Source: Sphingomonas sp. GC_Shp_5
GTDB taxonomy: Bacteria > Pseudomonadota > Alphaproteobacteria > Sphingomonadales > Sphingomonadaceae
Direction: 5' to 3'
Assembly (NCBI RefSeq): GCF_026540855.1
Contig: NZ_JALNUP010000007.1
Coordinates: 62,001 to 126,000 of the forward strand
DNA length: 64,000 bases
Positions 8,586 to 17,393 of this stretch are shown here, piece after piece (the first letter of the stretch is position 1; each line of letters starts with the position of its first letter). The notes under the pieces are model-generated. The model saw only the letters and a program-made list of their open reading frames with translations. It was not told the origin of the DNA and made no database searches. The position numbers and the translations under genes were made by a program.

Positions 8586-9079
8586 AGCGGCCTCCTTTCC
8601 TCTGTCGCCTTCGTACCCGCTGCCGATCGCCGTCGCTTCTCCGAAACTGCGATTGTGAGGTCGGGCCGATGCGCCGCGCTGACGAAGCAATGGGGAACCT
8701 GCTCGAACAGGTGCGGCAGGATTTTCTGCCGTGCACGATAGTGGGTGGGGCTCTGGCCGGTGATATCCCGGAAGATGCGACCGAAGGTACCAAGGCTGCT
8801 CCATCCTGTCTGGAACGCGAGGTCGATCACGGGAAGATCGGTGTCGCGCAACAATGCCCTGGCACGCTCGATCCGGCGGGTCAGCAGATAGCGATGAGGC
8901 GGCAGGCCGAACGCCGACTTGAACGATCGGGCAAAATGCGCCGGCGAGACGCCGCTGACCGAGGCAAGTCGCTGCACCGGCCATCGCTCATGCGATGCTG
9001 CATCCATGGCGTCCTTGGCGCGCAACAACCTGCGCAGCAACGACGGCCCCCTCATCGCATCTGCTTTTGCCATGGCCAA
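8582..9079 (-). CDS. AraC-family transcriptional regulator
   Basis: Short regulator of 165 residues made almost entirely of the two helix-turn-helix motifs of the AraC family. The first (about 31-80) has VQRLASVSGVSPAHFARSFK and GLPPHRYLLTRRIERARALL. The second (about 85-120) has VIDLAFQTGWSSLGTFGRIFRDITGQSP. No N-terminal ligand-binding domain is present; a basic tail follows. It heads an operon with the VOC protein and a membrane protein, joined by four-base overlaps, so it probably controls that operon. The ATGs at 9073 and 9055 are alternative starts. Confidence 0.88.
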   Translation of the reverse strand: MAMAKADAMRGPSLLRRLLRAKDAMDAASHERWPVQRLASVSGVSPAHFARSFKSAFGLPPHRYLLTRRIERARALLRDTDLPVIDLAFQTGWSSLGTFGRIFRDITGQSPTHYRARQKILPHLFEQVPHCFVSAAHRPDLTIAVSEKRRRSAAGTKATEERRPL

Positions 9080-9589
9080 GGATTACATCGCGGACGGCTG
9101 TACGCAACCGCGACCATAGGATGGTGCGACCAGCTCGATGCGGGACCCTCGCGGCAAAGCCGGCCAGCGCGAGCCGATAGATCAGCAGCAGCAGCGCAAA
9201 GTTGCGACCCATCACGATCACGATGCTGCCACTCGGCCTGCTCACAGGGAAAGCTGGATTTGATCTTCCTTTACTGATGCCAGTGCCAACATAGCCTTCG
9301 GCAATGTTAAACTACTATAGACTAGATGTGAAAAGCGTCCTCCTCGTCGTTGCTGTGCACAGATGATCGAAAAATGGCATTAGCACCAATGCAACTATGA
9401 CGAATAAATGAATAATCTGTCATGGTGGCAATTGAGCTACACCTTGCAGCGGAATAGCGTTGCATTTCTCTCGGCGCTTTACTGATCGCCCCCGGCTCTG
9501 CTCCATTCCGTCAAGTGCTTCAGCTCCGAAACGCAGCGAAGACTAGTAAATGTTCCATTGCAGGGTGGAGCGCATCAAAAGGAGGCATT
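9080..9589. other. Long intergenic region upstream of the Oar-like receptor
   Basis: No gene supported. The part from 9250 to 9500 is clearly more AT-rich than its surroundings, as expected for a promoter/regulatory region of the receptor gene. A short hydrophobic frame on the minus strand near 9130-9245 was not accepted as a gene. Confidence 0.4.
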
Positions 9590-12500
9590 GTGGCAACCAG
9601 GGATACACTGCGTAACGTTCTGAAGTCTAGTTCTGCGCTGCAGGCTTTTGCTCTGATCGGCGCTGGCCTCGCTCAATCTATGGTGCTGGCGCCAGCCGCC
9701 ATGGCGCAGGATTACACCACTGGTGCCGTGTCGGGCACGGTGGTCGATGCCAAGAACAAGCCCGTCGCCAACGCGCAGGTGACGCTCCGCTCGCAGGCGC
9801 AGAACCAGGCAAGGACGCTGACCACGTCGCGCGGCGGCACCTTCTCGGCCGCTGGCCTGGTCGCCGGCACCTATGATGTCGCCATCACCTCGTCCGGCTA
9901 TGACAGCTATTCCGACACGATCACGATCGTCGCCGCGCAGGAGAACCGGCTGACCCTGACGCTGTCCAAGACCGGCTCAAGCGACATCGTCGTCACCGGC
10001 GCGCGCGTACGCCAGGATTTCACCAAGACCACGACCGGCCTCAACATCGATGTTGTCGACATCGCCAAAAACGTGCCGGTCGGCCGCTCGCTCGGTGCGC
10101 TGATCCAGCTCGCGCCGGGCACGGTCCAGGGCGCCGCAGGCTTCGGAACCGGCAACAGCACGGTGGAGTCGATCGGCGGCTCGTCGGTCGCGGAAAATGC
10201 CTATTACATCAACGGCCTCAACATCACCAACCCCAACACCTATGTTGGCGGGTCGCGGGTGCCGTTCGATTTTTACCAGACGGTGGACGTGCAGACCGGC
10301 GGCTATGCGGCCGAATTCGGACGGGCGACCGGCGGTGTAATCAACGCCACCACCAAATCGGGCTCCAACACCCCGATGATGGCCATCCACGGCAACTTCG
10401 AACCCGGCGTCCAGTCGCACTCGCCCAACGTGGGTGACCCGACCGATCCGGATACGATCGGCCGCCTCGGTAAGAACTTCAACGATTCGCTCACCTTCGA
10501 AGCCAGTGGCGCGCTGATCAAGGATCACGTCTTCCTCTACGGCCTATACCAGCCGCAGTCGCTGATCACCGAAAACGCCTATCCGACCAGCAACTATTAC
10601 GAGCGCACGAAGAGCACCACGCCCTTCTACGGCGGCAAGGCCGACGTCTACATCACACCAACCCAGCACCTCGAATTTACCCTGTTCAACACCGCCGAGA
10701 CGATTCAGCGCGATCGATACGCGATCACGCCCAACGCCGATTTCACCAATGCGACCATCGGCCAGTCTGTTGGCAACGAAGTGCAGAAGACCGGCGGTCT
10801 CAACTGGGTGGGCCGCTACACCGGCAGCATCACCAACTGGTTCCAGATCTCGGGCGCCTACGGGATCAGCAAGGATTCCAACATCACGGGGCCGGGCGAT
10901 ACCTCGTCCTACTTTGTCAACGACCGCCGTACCGCCACCGTCGGCGGCAACAGCACCACCATCTCGTCGCAGACCTTCCTCACCGGCGACAGCGAGCGCA
11001 CGGAGCGCAAATTCTATCGCTTCGACGGCGATCTTCGCTTCTCCATCGCCGGCGAGCACCATGTCCGCTTCGGCATGGACAATGAAGATCTGAGCATGAA
11101 CCACGTCACCCAGATCAACGGTGGCCTGCCGCTCGAATACAGCTACCGCGACGGCGGCGTGGTGGTGACCTACGAGCATCTCGGCGGCGCCGTGTCCGGT
11201 CGTGACCGGGCCTTCTATCTGCAGGATTCGTGGCAGCCGCTCACCGGCCTGACAATCAACGCCGGCGTGCGTGACGACGAGTTCAACCAGAACAACCTGT
11301 CGGGCGAGAAGTATCTAGACTTCAAGGGCAATTTCGCCGCGCGCCTTGGCTTCAGCTACACCCCGAACGGCAGCTCCAACTTCCAGTTCTTCGGTAATTA
11401 CGGGCGCTACTTCATCCCGCCGGCGATGAACCTCGGCTTCCGCGGCAAGGACGATTACTTCCAGGAGTATTTCGCCTATCCGACCGGCATCACCGCCGCG
11501 ACCTTCCCGACCGATCCCAGCACCGGCCTGCCGCTGATCAACCTCGGCGCGGCGCGCACCGATGTCGCCGGCTTCAGCTCGCCCTGCCCCAACGACATCT
11601 CCTCGGCACCCGGCCACCCGGTAAACGGCGCGGCGACCTGCGTCCTTTACGGCTCCAACCTGCAGGACCCGGCCTACGCCAAGGTCGCGCCCAACACCAA
11701 GGCGACCTATGAGGACGAGTTCATCCTCGGCACCCGCTTCCGAGCCACGCCACTGCTGTCGATCGGCCTGACCGCCACGTATCGCCGTCTGGCGCGAGTG
11801 TCCGAAGACACCGATTTTTCGCAGGAGCTGCTCGACTATTATGGTTGCGGGTCCGCGGCGCAGACTGGGACCGCTGCGCAATGCGCCCGCTATACGTTGC
11901 GCAACACCTATTACATCTGGAACCCGGGTTCATCGAGCGTGACCCTGACTGACTGGGTTGATCCGACCAAGAAGGTGACGCTGACCGGGCTGTCTTTCCC
12001 GAAGCCCAAGCGTACGTATGAATCGCTGGTGCTCGACTGGAACCATCGCGACAACGGCCAATATTACCTCCAGGGGTCGTTCACGCTGTCCAAGTCAAAG
12101 GGCAACTATGAGGGCACCGTGTCGTCCGACGTAGGCAATGGCGTCCAGTCAGATGCCGGTGCCACGATCGACTTCGATTATCCTGGCCTGACGCAGAATA
12201 CTTATGGCCTGCTGCCAAACGATCACCGCTTCGTGTTCAAATTGGCCGGGGGGTATCACGTGACGAAGAACCTGCTGGTCGGCACCAATGTGCAGGTCCA
12301 GTCGCCGATGCACGGCTCGTGCGAAGGCTATGACCCGTACGATCCGGACGCCTACGGCTATGGTGCGGTGGCCTTTTTCTGCGCGACGGGGGCGCTGGAT
12401 GCCAACGGAAACTACGACGCAACCGCCGCTTCGGCACGTGGCACCGGCTGGACTACCGATTGGCTGACGCAATTCGACCTTGCCGTCCGCTACACGCTGC

Positions 12501-12736
12501 CCGAGTCGCTCGGCCTGGCCAAGGGCCTTACGCTGCGCGCCGATGTGTTCAACATCTTCAACTCGGCCGCCGTGCTCAACCGCAATCCCGCGCATGAGAT
12601 CGACAGCGCCACCAACGATGGCTCCAATGGCACCGTCGCGGGCTCGACCTACTTCACGCCCAACCCGGCTTACGAGTCGGCGACCGCGTATCAGCAGCCG
12701 CGCTACTTCCGGTTCGGCTTCGATTGGGTGTTCTGA
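9590..12736 (+). CDS. Oar-like TonB-dependent receptor with carboxypeptidase-regulatory-like domain
   Basis: Outer-membrane receptor of 1048 residues. I chose the GTG at 9590 because an AAAGGAGG ribosome-binding site ends five bases before it; the in-frame start at 9515 has none. A signal peptide runs from 1 to about 39 (ending LAPAAMAQ). A beta-sandwich CarboxypepD_reg-like domain follows (about 43-125, GAVSGTVVDAKNKPVANAQV). The plug starts with a TonB-box-like SDIVVTGARV and contains YYINGLNITNP and GGYAAEFGRATGGVINATTKSG. A large barrel ends in aromatic FRFGFDWVF. Oar-type receptors import peptides or other bulky ligands; the ligand here is unknown. A hairpin follows the gene, and a PI-PLC-like secreted enzyme lies downstream. 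Confidence 0.94.
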   Translation: MATRDTLRNVLKSSSALQAFALIGAGLAQSMVLAPAAMAQDYTTGAVSGTVVDAKNKPVANAQVTLRSQAQNQARTLTTSRGGTFSAAGLVAGTYDVAITSSGYDSYSDTITIVAAQENRLTLTLSKTGSSDIVVTGARVRQDFTKTTTGLNIDVVDIAKNVPVGRSLGALIQLAPGTVQGAAGFGTGNSTVESIGGSSVAENAYYINGLNITNPNTYVGGSRVPFDFYQTVDVQTGGYAAEFGRATGGVINATTKSGSNTPMMAIHGNFEPGVQSHSPNVGDPTDPDTIGRLGKNFNDSLTFEASGALIKDHVFLYGLYQPQSLITENAYPTSNYYERTKSTTPFYGGKADVYITPTQHLEFTLFNTAETIQRDRYAITPNADFTNATIGQSVGNEVQKTGGLNWVGRYTGSITNWFQISGAYGISKDSNITGPGDTSSYFVNDRRTATVGGNSTTISSQTFLTGDSERTERKFYRFDGDLRFSIAGEHHVRFGMDNEDLSMNHVTQINGGLPLEYSYRDGGVVVTYEHLGGAVSGRDRAFYLQDSWQPLTGLTINAGVRDDEFNQNNLSGEKYLDFKGNFAARLGFSYTPNGSSNFQFFGNYGRYFIPPAMNLGFRGKDDYFQEYFAYPTGITAATFPTDPSTGLPLINLGAARTDVAGFSSPCPNDISSAPGHPVNGAATCVLYGSNLQDPAYAKVAPNTKATYEDEFILGTRFRATPLLSIGLTATYRRLARVSEDTDFSQELLDYYGCGSAAQTGTAAQCARYTLRNTYYIWNPGSSSVTLTDWVDPTKKVTLTGLSFPKPKRTYESLVLDWNHRDNGQYYLQGSFTLSKSKGNYEGTVSSDVGNGVQSDAGATIDFDYPGLTQNTYGLLPNDHRFVFKLAGGYHVTKNLLVGTNVQVQSPMHGSCEGYDPYDPDAYGYGAVAFFCATGALDANGNYDATAASARGTGWTTDWLTQFDLAVRYTLPESLGLAKGLTLRADVFNIFNSAAVLNRNPAHEIDSATNDGSNGTVAGSTYFTPNPAYESATAYQQPRYFRFGFDWVF

Positions 12737-12758
12737 TCACAGGCGCTCCATGACCCGA

Positions 12759-12785
12759 GTGGGAGCGCGCTCGTCGCGCTCCCAC
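12759..12785 (+). terminator. Strong hairpin after the Oar-like receptor gene
   Basis: A perfect 11-base-pair stem (GTGGGAGCGCG / CGCGCTCCCAC) with the loop CTCGT, 22 bases after the receptor stop. No T-run follows, so it may stabilise the mRNA end or act with Rho rather than as a classic intrinsic terminator. Confidence 0.6.
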
Positions 12786-13019
12786 AACGCGCAACAGCCT
12801 AGCTCCGCCTGGATCGGGGCGGCCTCGGCTTTTTGCCGCTGATTGGCGGCTTCGCCAATGTGGCGGACAATCGATCGCTGGTTGATCGGTGCCGTCATCC
12901 TGTGCCGGCTCGCGCCGCCTCCGTCCGGCCTTGCACGGCCGCGGGCGTTCCGATCGGCACCGTTCACTAACGCTTGTAACATTTCGCTGTCACCGGGACC
13001 TTTTAAGGATCCCACGACC

Positions 13020-14081
13020 ATGGCCATGCCCTTCCTGGCGATGCTTGCCGCCGCCGCGACCTCCGCATCATCCCCGCCGGTGCGCATCAACGACATCGCT
13101 GTGATCGGCACCCACAACAGCTACAAATTGCCGATGCCCGCCGCGACCATGGCGCGGATCCGCGCCGCCAGCCCGGCGATGGCCGACGCCCTCGACTACG
13201 GCCACCGCTCGCTGGTCGCGCAGCTCGATGCCGGTGCGCGCCAGCTCGAGATCGACGCCAATTACGATCCCGACGGCGGTCGCTACGCGCGCGGCTCAAA
13301 TGATCCCAAGCTCGAGCGCCCCGGCTTCAAGGTGCTGCACATCCCCGGCATCGACAATTCGAGCAGCTGCGTGCTGCTGGTCGATTGCCTGCGCCTGATC
13401 CGCGGCTGGTCGGACGCGCATCCCGCCCATATCCCGATCATGCTGATGTTCAACGCCAAGGACGAGCAGAACGCCGCCAGGGGCGGGATCGACGCCCTGC
13501 CCTTCACCGAAGCCGCTTATGATGCACTCGACGCCGAGATTCGCAGCGTGCTGTCGCCCGACAAGCTGATCACGCCCGACGACGTCCAGGGCCGCTACCC
13601 GACGCTGCGCGACGCGGTGCTCGCCGGCAACTGGCCGACGCTGGACACGGCGCGCGGCCGCATCCTGTTCGCGCTCGACGAGCCCCCTGCCAAGGTCGCG
13701 GTGTATCGCGGCGCGCGGCGCTCGCTCGAGGGCCGGGTGTTCTTCATCAACACCGACGAGGCCTCGCCGGCCGCCGCCTATCTGACGATCAACGATCCGG
13801 TCGCAGAGGGCGCGCGGATCAGGCGCGACGTCGCGCTCGGCTTCCTGGTGCGCACCCGCGCCGATGCCGATACCCGCGAGGCGCGCGCCGACGACACCAC
13901 CCGCCGCGACGCCGCGCTGGCGAGCGGCGCCCATTATGTCTCGACCGACTATCTGTGGGCGGACCCGCGCTTTCCCGGCAATTACACCGTGCACCTGCCC
14001 GGCAACGCAGTCGTGCGCTGCAACCCGGTGCGCGCGACGGCGAGCTGCGCCGCGGCGACGCTGGAAGCCCCGATCAAATGA
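13020..14081 (+). CDS. Secreted PI-PLC-like phosphodiesterase (Ca2+-dependent phosphoinositide phospholipase C family)
   Basis: Product of 353 residues with a TIM-barrel PLC-like phosphodiesterase fold. The start at 13020 follows an AAGGAT site. A short signal peptide (about 1-19) precedes the first catalytic block DIAVIGTHNSYKLP (His and Asn of the PI-PLC X-like motif). The ARQLEIDANYDPDGG strand (metal/catalytic acidic residues) and the later VLHIPGIDNSSSC segment follow. RGRILFALDEPPAKV and ASGAHYVSTDYLW are further family-like strands. It probably cleaves phosphodiester lipids or glycerophosphodiester-like compounds in the periplasm or outside the cell. It follows the Oar receptor at 283 bases on the same strand, so a hydrolase/receptor pair is plausible. 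Its 3' end overlaps a convergent gene by about 100 bases. Confidence 0.85.
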   Translation: MAMPFLAMLAAAATSASSPPVRINDIAVIGTHNSYKLPMPAATMARIRAASPAMADALDYGHRSLVAQLDAGARQLEIDANYDPDGGRYARGSNDPKLERPGFKVLHIPGIDNSSSCVLLVDCLRLIRGWSDAHPAHIPIMLMFNAKDEQNAARGGIDALPFTEAAYDALDAEIRSVLSPDKLITPDDVQGRYPTLRDAVLAGNWPTLDTARGRILFALDEPPAKVAVYRGARRSLEGRVFFINTDEASPAAAYLTINDPVAEGARIRRDVALGFLVRTRADADTREARADDTTRRDAALASGAHYVSTDYLWADPRFPGNYTVHLPGNAVVRCNPVRATASCAAATLEAPIK

Positions 14082-14746
14082 CGCTGTAGCCTCCGGCGTC
14101 GGGTGGTGCGGGCGCGATCAGCCTTGGTGATGCGGATCGTGATGCGGGTCGTCGGCACCGCCACCCATGCCCCCCATCCCGCCGGCCGGGTCGGCCCCTG
14201 CATCGGGATCACCAGATCGGCCGGGATCGGATCGAGATCGAGCGCGTCGCGCACGAAGGCGCGCAGCGACACCACCAGCTCATGGGTGTGGACGGGATGG
14301 CCGGCGACCAGCTCGCGCACCGCGCGGTCGGCGAGACGGACATGCTCCTCGGTGCCGAGCAGGATGATGTCGGACAGCGCCGCCTCGACCGCGTCGCGGA
14401 TGCGCCGGGTCCGATCCGATCGCGACGCGCCCTCGGCGCTGAGATCGAGCGTCGCCATCGGCTCCTCGCCCGCCGGCACGTCGGCCGTCGGCGGCGTGCC
14501 GCGTCGCGCATCGCGCTTGTGCGCAGGATCGACGGTGAGATCCCCGGTGAACGAGCCGCCCAGCGTCTTGTACGCCGCGATCAGCGTGCGCAGCCGCTCG
14601 TTGATCTGGCGGTTCATCCGCTCGCGGCGCTGCTGGAAGGTCATCACCGTCAGCAGCCGGATGCCGACGCCGAGCAGCGTCACCAGCGTCAGGCCAAACA
14701 ACGTGCCGAGCAGGCTCTGCCACGAGCTGAAATCGATATTCCTCAA
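13982..14746 (-). CDS. Membrane-anchored protein of unknown function
   Basis: Product of 254 residues. One transmembrane segment near the N-terminus (about 10-35, LLGTLFGLTLVTLLGVGIRLLTV) is followed by a basic stretch (QQRRERMNRQINERLRTL) and a cytoplasmic region with RIRDAVEAALSDIILLGTEEHVRLADRAVRELVAG. No named family was recognised. The last 50 or so residues are Arg-rich and cover the 3' end of the convergent PI-PLC gene in antisense. The C-terminus may therefore be an artefact of a lost stop codon or a frameshift. It lies close to two other minus-strand genes. Confidence 0.65.
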   Translation of the reverse strand: MRNIDFSSWQSLLGTLFGLTLVTLLGVGIRLLTVMTFQQRRERMNRQINERLRTLIAAYKTLGGSFTGDLTVDPAHKRDARRGTPPTADVPAGEEPMATLDLSAEGASRSDRTRRIRDAVEAALSDIILLGTEEHVRLADRAVRELVAGHPVHTHELVVSLRAFVRDALDLDPIPADLVIPMQGPTRPAGWGAWVAVPTTRITIRITKADRARTTRRRRLQRHLIGASSVAAAQLAVARTGLQRTTALPGRCTV

Positions 14747-14820
14747 TCACCGTCCCCCACAGCATCCCCCGCAACGCGCGCCGGCAGCGCGCCGTTCCGG
14801 CCGGTGCAGGGCAGCCGCTG

Positions 14821-15078
14821 CTAGAGCCCGGCCTTGTCCAGCGCCGCGGCGAGTTCGTCGCTCACCGCGGTGTCGCCCTTGGGCGTCAGCCGGTTGAGCA
14901 CGGTCTGCACCCTTGTCTGGGCAACCTGCAGCGTCTTGTGACGCACCTCGCGGATCGAATTGGTCCGCCACGACGGGCTCTCGCCGAGCAGCGCGGCCCA
15001 TTTCGCCTCCTCGGCGGCGAGGATCGACAGCGCGAGACGCAGGCCGTCGCGCCGGCCATGGGCATAGTCGTCGGTCAT
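14821..15078 (-). CDS. Small hypothetical protein
   Basis: Product of 85 residues, probably helical, with a block LRLALSILAAEEAKWAALLG followed by VRHKTLQVAQTRVQTVLNRL. No signal peptide or membrane segment. It starts 40 bases after the stop of the DUF885 gene on the same strand and may be co-transcribed with it. Function unknown. Confidence 0.6.
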   Translation of the reverse strand: MTDDYAHGRRDGLRLALSILAAEEAKWAALLGESPSWRTNSIREVRHKTLQVAQTRVQTVLNRLTPKGDTAVSDELAAALDKAGL

Positions 15079-15118
15079 CGGGCCCCTCCTCGCGCCGCGG
15101 CGGGCGTCGCCGGCCGCC

Positions 15119-16936
15119 TCAGCCGCGCACCTGGTGGATATAGCCGCTGACATTGTCGGCGAGCACGCCGAGCGGAACGTTGCCGCCGTCCACCACCGCC
15201 TGGTCGAAGTCGCGCAGGTCGAAGCGCGCGCCGAGCGCCGCCTTGGCGCGGTCGCGCTGCGCGACGATCTCGGTCTGGCCGAGCTTGTAGCCGCACGCCT
15301 GCCCCGGCCAGGCGCAATAACGGTCGATCTCGCTCTCGGCGTTGCTGCGCGGCAGGCCGGTCGCGGCGACGAATTCGGCGAGCGCGCGATCGCGCGACCA
15401 GTTCATGGTGTGGATGCCGGTATCCACCACCAGCCGCACCGCGCGCCACGACAGCCCCATCAGATAGCCGAGCCGCCCGGGGGCATCGCCCTGGTACATG
15501 CCGAGCTCGTCGGCGAGCTGCTCGGCATAGAGCGCCCAGCCTTCGGAATAGGCGTTGAAGGTGAGGATCGAGCGGATCAGCGGCAGTTGCTGGGCATATT
15601 CGCCCTGCCAGACGTGGCCGGGAATGCCCTCGTGGAAGACCAGGTCGGGGATCGTCACCTTGTTATGAATCGAGGGATCGCCGAGGTTGACCCAGACCTT
15701 GCCGGGGATCGTGCCGTCGAGCGACCCCGGGCCGCCATAGGCCGCCGCCGCGCCGGGCTCCTGTGCCAGCGGCAGGCGGCGAATCTCCAGATTGCCCTTC
15801 ACCAACCGCCGGAACGCCTGCGGCAGCCGCGGCCGGATCGCGTCGAGCCGCCCCTGCATATAGGCGATGATCTGCTGCCGGCCCTCGTCGTCGTTGCCGA
15901 AAGCGATCCCGGGCCGGTGCTGGAGCGCGGTGGCGCGCTCGGCGACGCTGCCCTGCGTCAGCCCCTGGCTCTTGAGGATCGCATCCATCTCGCCTTGCAG
16001 CGTGGTCAGCTGCGCACGGCCGAGCGCATGGATCTCCGTCGCGCCGCGCCGGGTGGTGGTGCCGGCGCGCAGCCCCCAGGCATACCATTCGGGCCCTTGC
16101 GGGCGCAGGCCGAGCCCCGGCGCGTCGGTCGCCACCGCGCGCTCGGCGCGCAGTTCGGCGAGCTGGCGCTCGAGCGCAGGGACGATCGCCGCGCGCGCGA
16201 TCTGCGCCGCGCGGTCGGTCCACGCGCCGGGGATCGCCTTTGCCTTGCGCGCGAGCGGCGCGATCAGCGGGCCGTCGGCCTTGGCGGCATCGGCGATCGT
16301 GCGGGCCATCCCGGCGATCGTCTTGTCGAGCAGGAACGATGGCGGCACCAGGCCCTGCGCGCGCGCGGCGCGGATGCGCACCGTCTCGCCATCAAGCTGC
16401 GCCGGCATCGCCGCGAGCCGGGCGAGATAGGCCTCGGCGTCCGCCGCATCGCGCACCGGATGGTCGCCCTCGAGCAGCTGCGGCACGTCGAGCCACGCGC
16501 CGACGTTCTGGATCACGGCGTAAGGCGAGTTGCGCCAGCTGCCGATCGTGGCGACGCCATAAGGCAGTGCCATGCCGTCGAGCGCGGTGCGGAACGCGCT
16601 GTCCGCGACCGCGAGGCTGGTCGCGGTCACCGCATCGAGCCCGGTGCGCGGCGTCCGCGCGAGCTCCGCGAGTGCCGCCGTGAGGAACTGCCGGCGCGCC
16701 GCATAGCCGGCGGGCGAGCGGTCCTCGAGCCGCCGGCGCAGATCGGCATGCGCGCCGGTGTCGACGCCGAGCCCGGTCGCCTGCGCCGGATCGAACGCGA
16801 GCAGCGCCCAGGCAAAGCGGTCGAGCATCGCCGCGGCGTCGGCGGCAGGTCCCGCGGCACGGGCGGGAACGGCGGCAAGCGTCGCCGCGGCAGCGGCGCC
16901 GGCGAGCGCGTCGCGGCGGGAGGGCAAGGCGGACAT
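15119..16936 (-). CDS. DUF885-family protein, probable secreted zinc peptidase
   Basis: Product of about 605 residues from the ATG at 16936 (an ATG at 16951 adds five residues). A twin-arginine-like export signal PSRRDALAGAAAAATLAAVP is at the N-terminus. DUF885 proteins are alpha-helical metallopeptidase-like enzymes. Here the zinc motif HEGIPGH is present near residue 435-441 and a downstream Glu-containing block YSEGWALYAEQLADELGMY supplies the third ligand region. The C-terminal CGYKLGQTEIVAQRDRAK segment is also typical. The length is normal for the family and nothing is missing. The substrate is unknown; peptides are likely. Confidence 0.88.
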   Translation of the reverse strand: MSALPSRRDALAGAAAAATLAAVPARAAGPAADAAAMLDRFAWALLAFDPAQATGLGVDTGAHADLRRRLEDRSPAGYAARRQFLTAALAELARTPRTGLDAVTATSLAVADSAFRTALDGMALPYGVATIGSWRNSPYAVIQNVGAWLDVPQLLEGDHPVRDAADAEAYLARLAAMPAQLDGETVRIRAARAQGLVPPSFLLDKTIAGMARTIADAAKADGPLIAPLARKAKAIPGAWTDRAAQIARAAIVPALERQLAELRAERAVATDAPGLGLRPQGPEWYAWGLRAGTTTRRGATEIHALGRAQLTTLQGEMDAILKSQGLTQGSVAERATALQHRPGIAFGNDDEGRQQIIAYMQGRLDAIRPRLPQAFRRLVKGNLEIRRLPLAQEPGAAAAYGGPGSLDGTIPGKVWVNLGDPSIHNKVTIPDLVFHEGIPGHVWQGEYAQQLPLIRSILTFNAYSEGWALYAEQLADELGMYQGDAPGRLGYLMGLSWRAVRLVVDTGIHTMNWSRDRALAEFVAATGLPRSNAESEIDRYCAWPGQACGYKLGQTEIVAQRDRAKAALGARFDLRDFDQAVVDGGNVPLGVLADNVSGYIHQVRG

Positions 16937-17081
16937 GGCGACGTGATGCATGGCGACACCGGCGAGGTCAAACGGTGCCGCGTCCGCATCGGCGGAAAAC
17001 GATGCACGGCGCCGCGTCAGCCGCTATGCCGGGCGCAGGCGACGGCCTGCCGTCGGCAGGAAAATGTTGAGGAAGCGAACC

Positions 17082-17378
17082 ATGGCCAAGCGTTTTTGGG
17101 CTCAGTTAATCGAGATGGACGAGGAGATCGAGCCCGCCAGCATCCCGGGCGCGAACGATCATGCCGATGCCGCCGACGCGCTCGTCACCGACTTCGTCGG
17201 TGCGATGGGCGGCGAAATCACCAGCGGTGCGGTGCGCGTCTGGATCGAGGGCGGCCAGGAGAAGATCTTTGACTGGAGCGCCGAGTTCGAGATGCCCGAC
17301 ACCGACGGTCTTGATCCCGACGAGGACATCGAGGTCGAGGGCGAGATCGTGCTCACCGAACGCGTCCAGCGCGGCTGA
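17082..17378 (+). CDS. Small acidic hypothetical protein
   Basis: Product of 98 residues, strongly acidic, with the blocks LIEMDEEIEPASIPGAND and DTDGLDPDEDIEVEGEIVL. The ATG at 17082 is preceded by a GAGGAAG ribosome-binding site at a good distance, which supports a real gene. No family was recognised and no membrane or signal sequence is seen. Confidence 0.65.
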   Translation: MAKRFWAQLIEMDEEIEPASIPGANDHADAADALVTDFVGAMGGEITSGAVRVWIEGGQEKIFDWSAEFEMPDTDGLDPDEDIEVEGEIVLTERVQRG

Positions 17379-17393
17379 CGCCGCCGTTCGGCG

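Noticed and set aside
8988..9245. Short hydrophobic frame on the minus strand upstream of the AraC gene
   Set aside because: It overlaps the AraC coding start, has no family resemblance and no ribosome-binding site.
15134..17272. A 712-codon open frame on the plus strand antisense to the DUF885 gene
   Set aside because: No domains, a repetitive Arg/Ala/Gly composition, and no ribosome-binding site. The DUF885 gene on the other strand has clear motifs.
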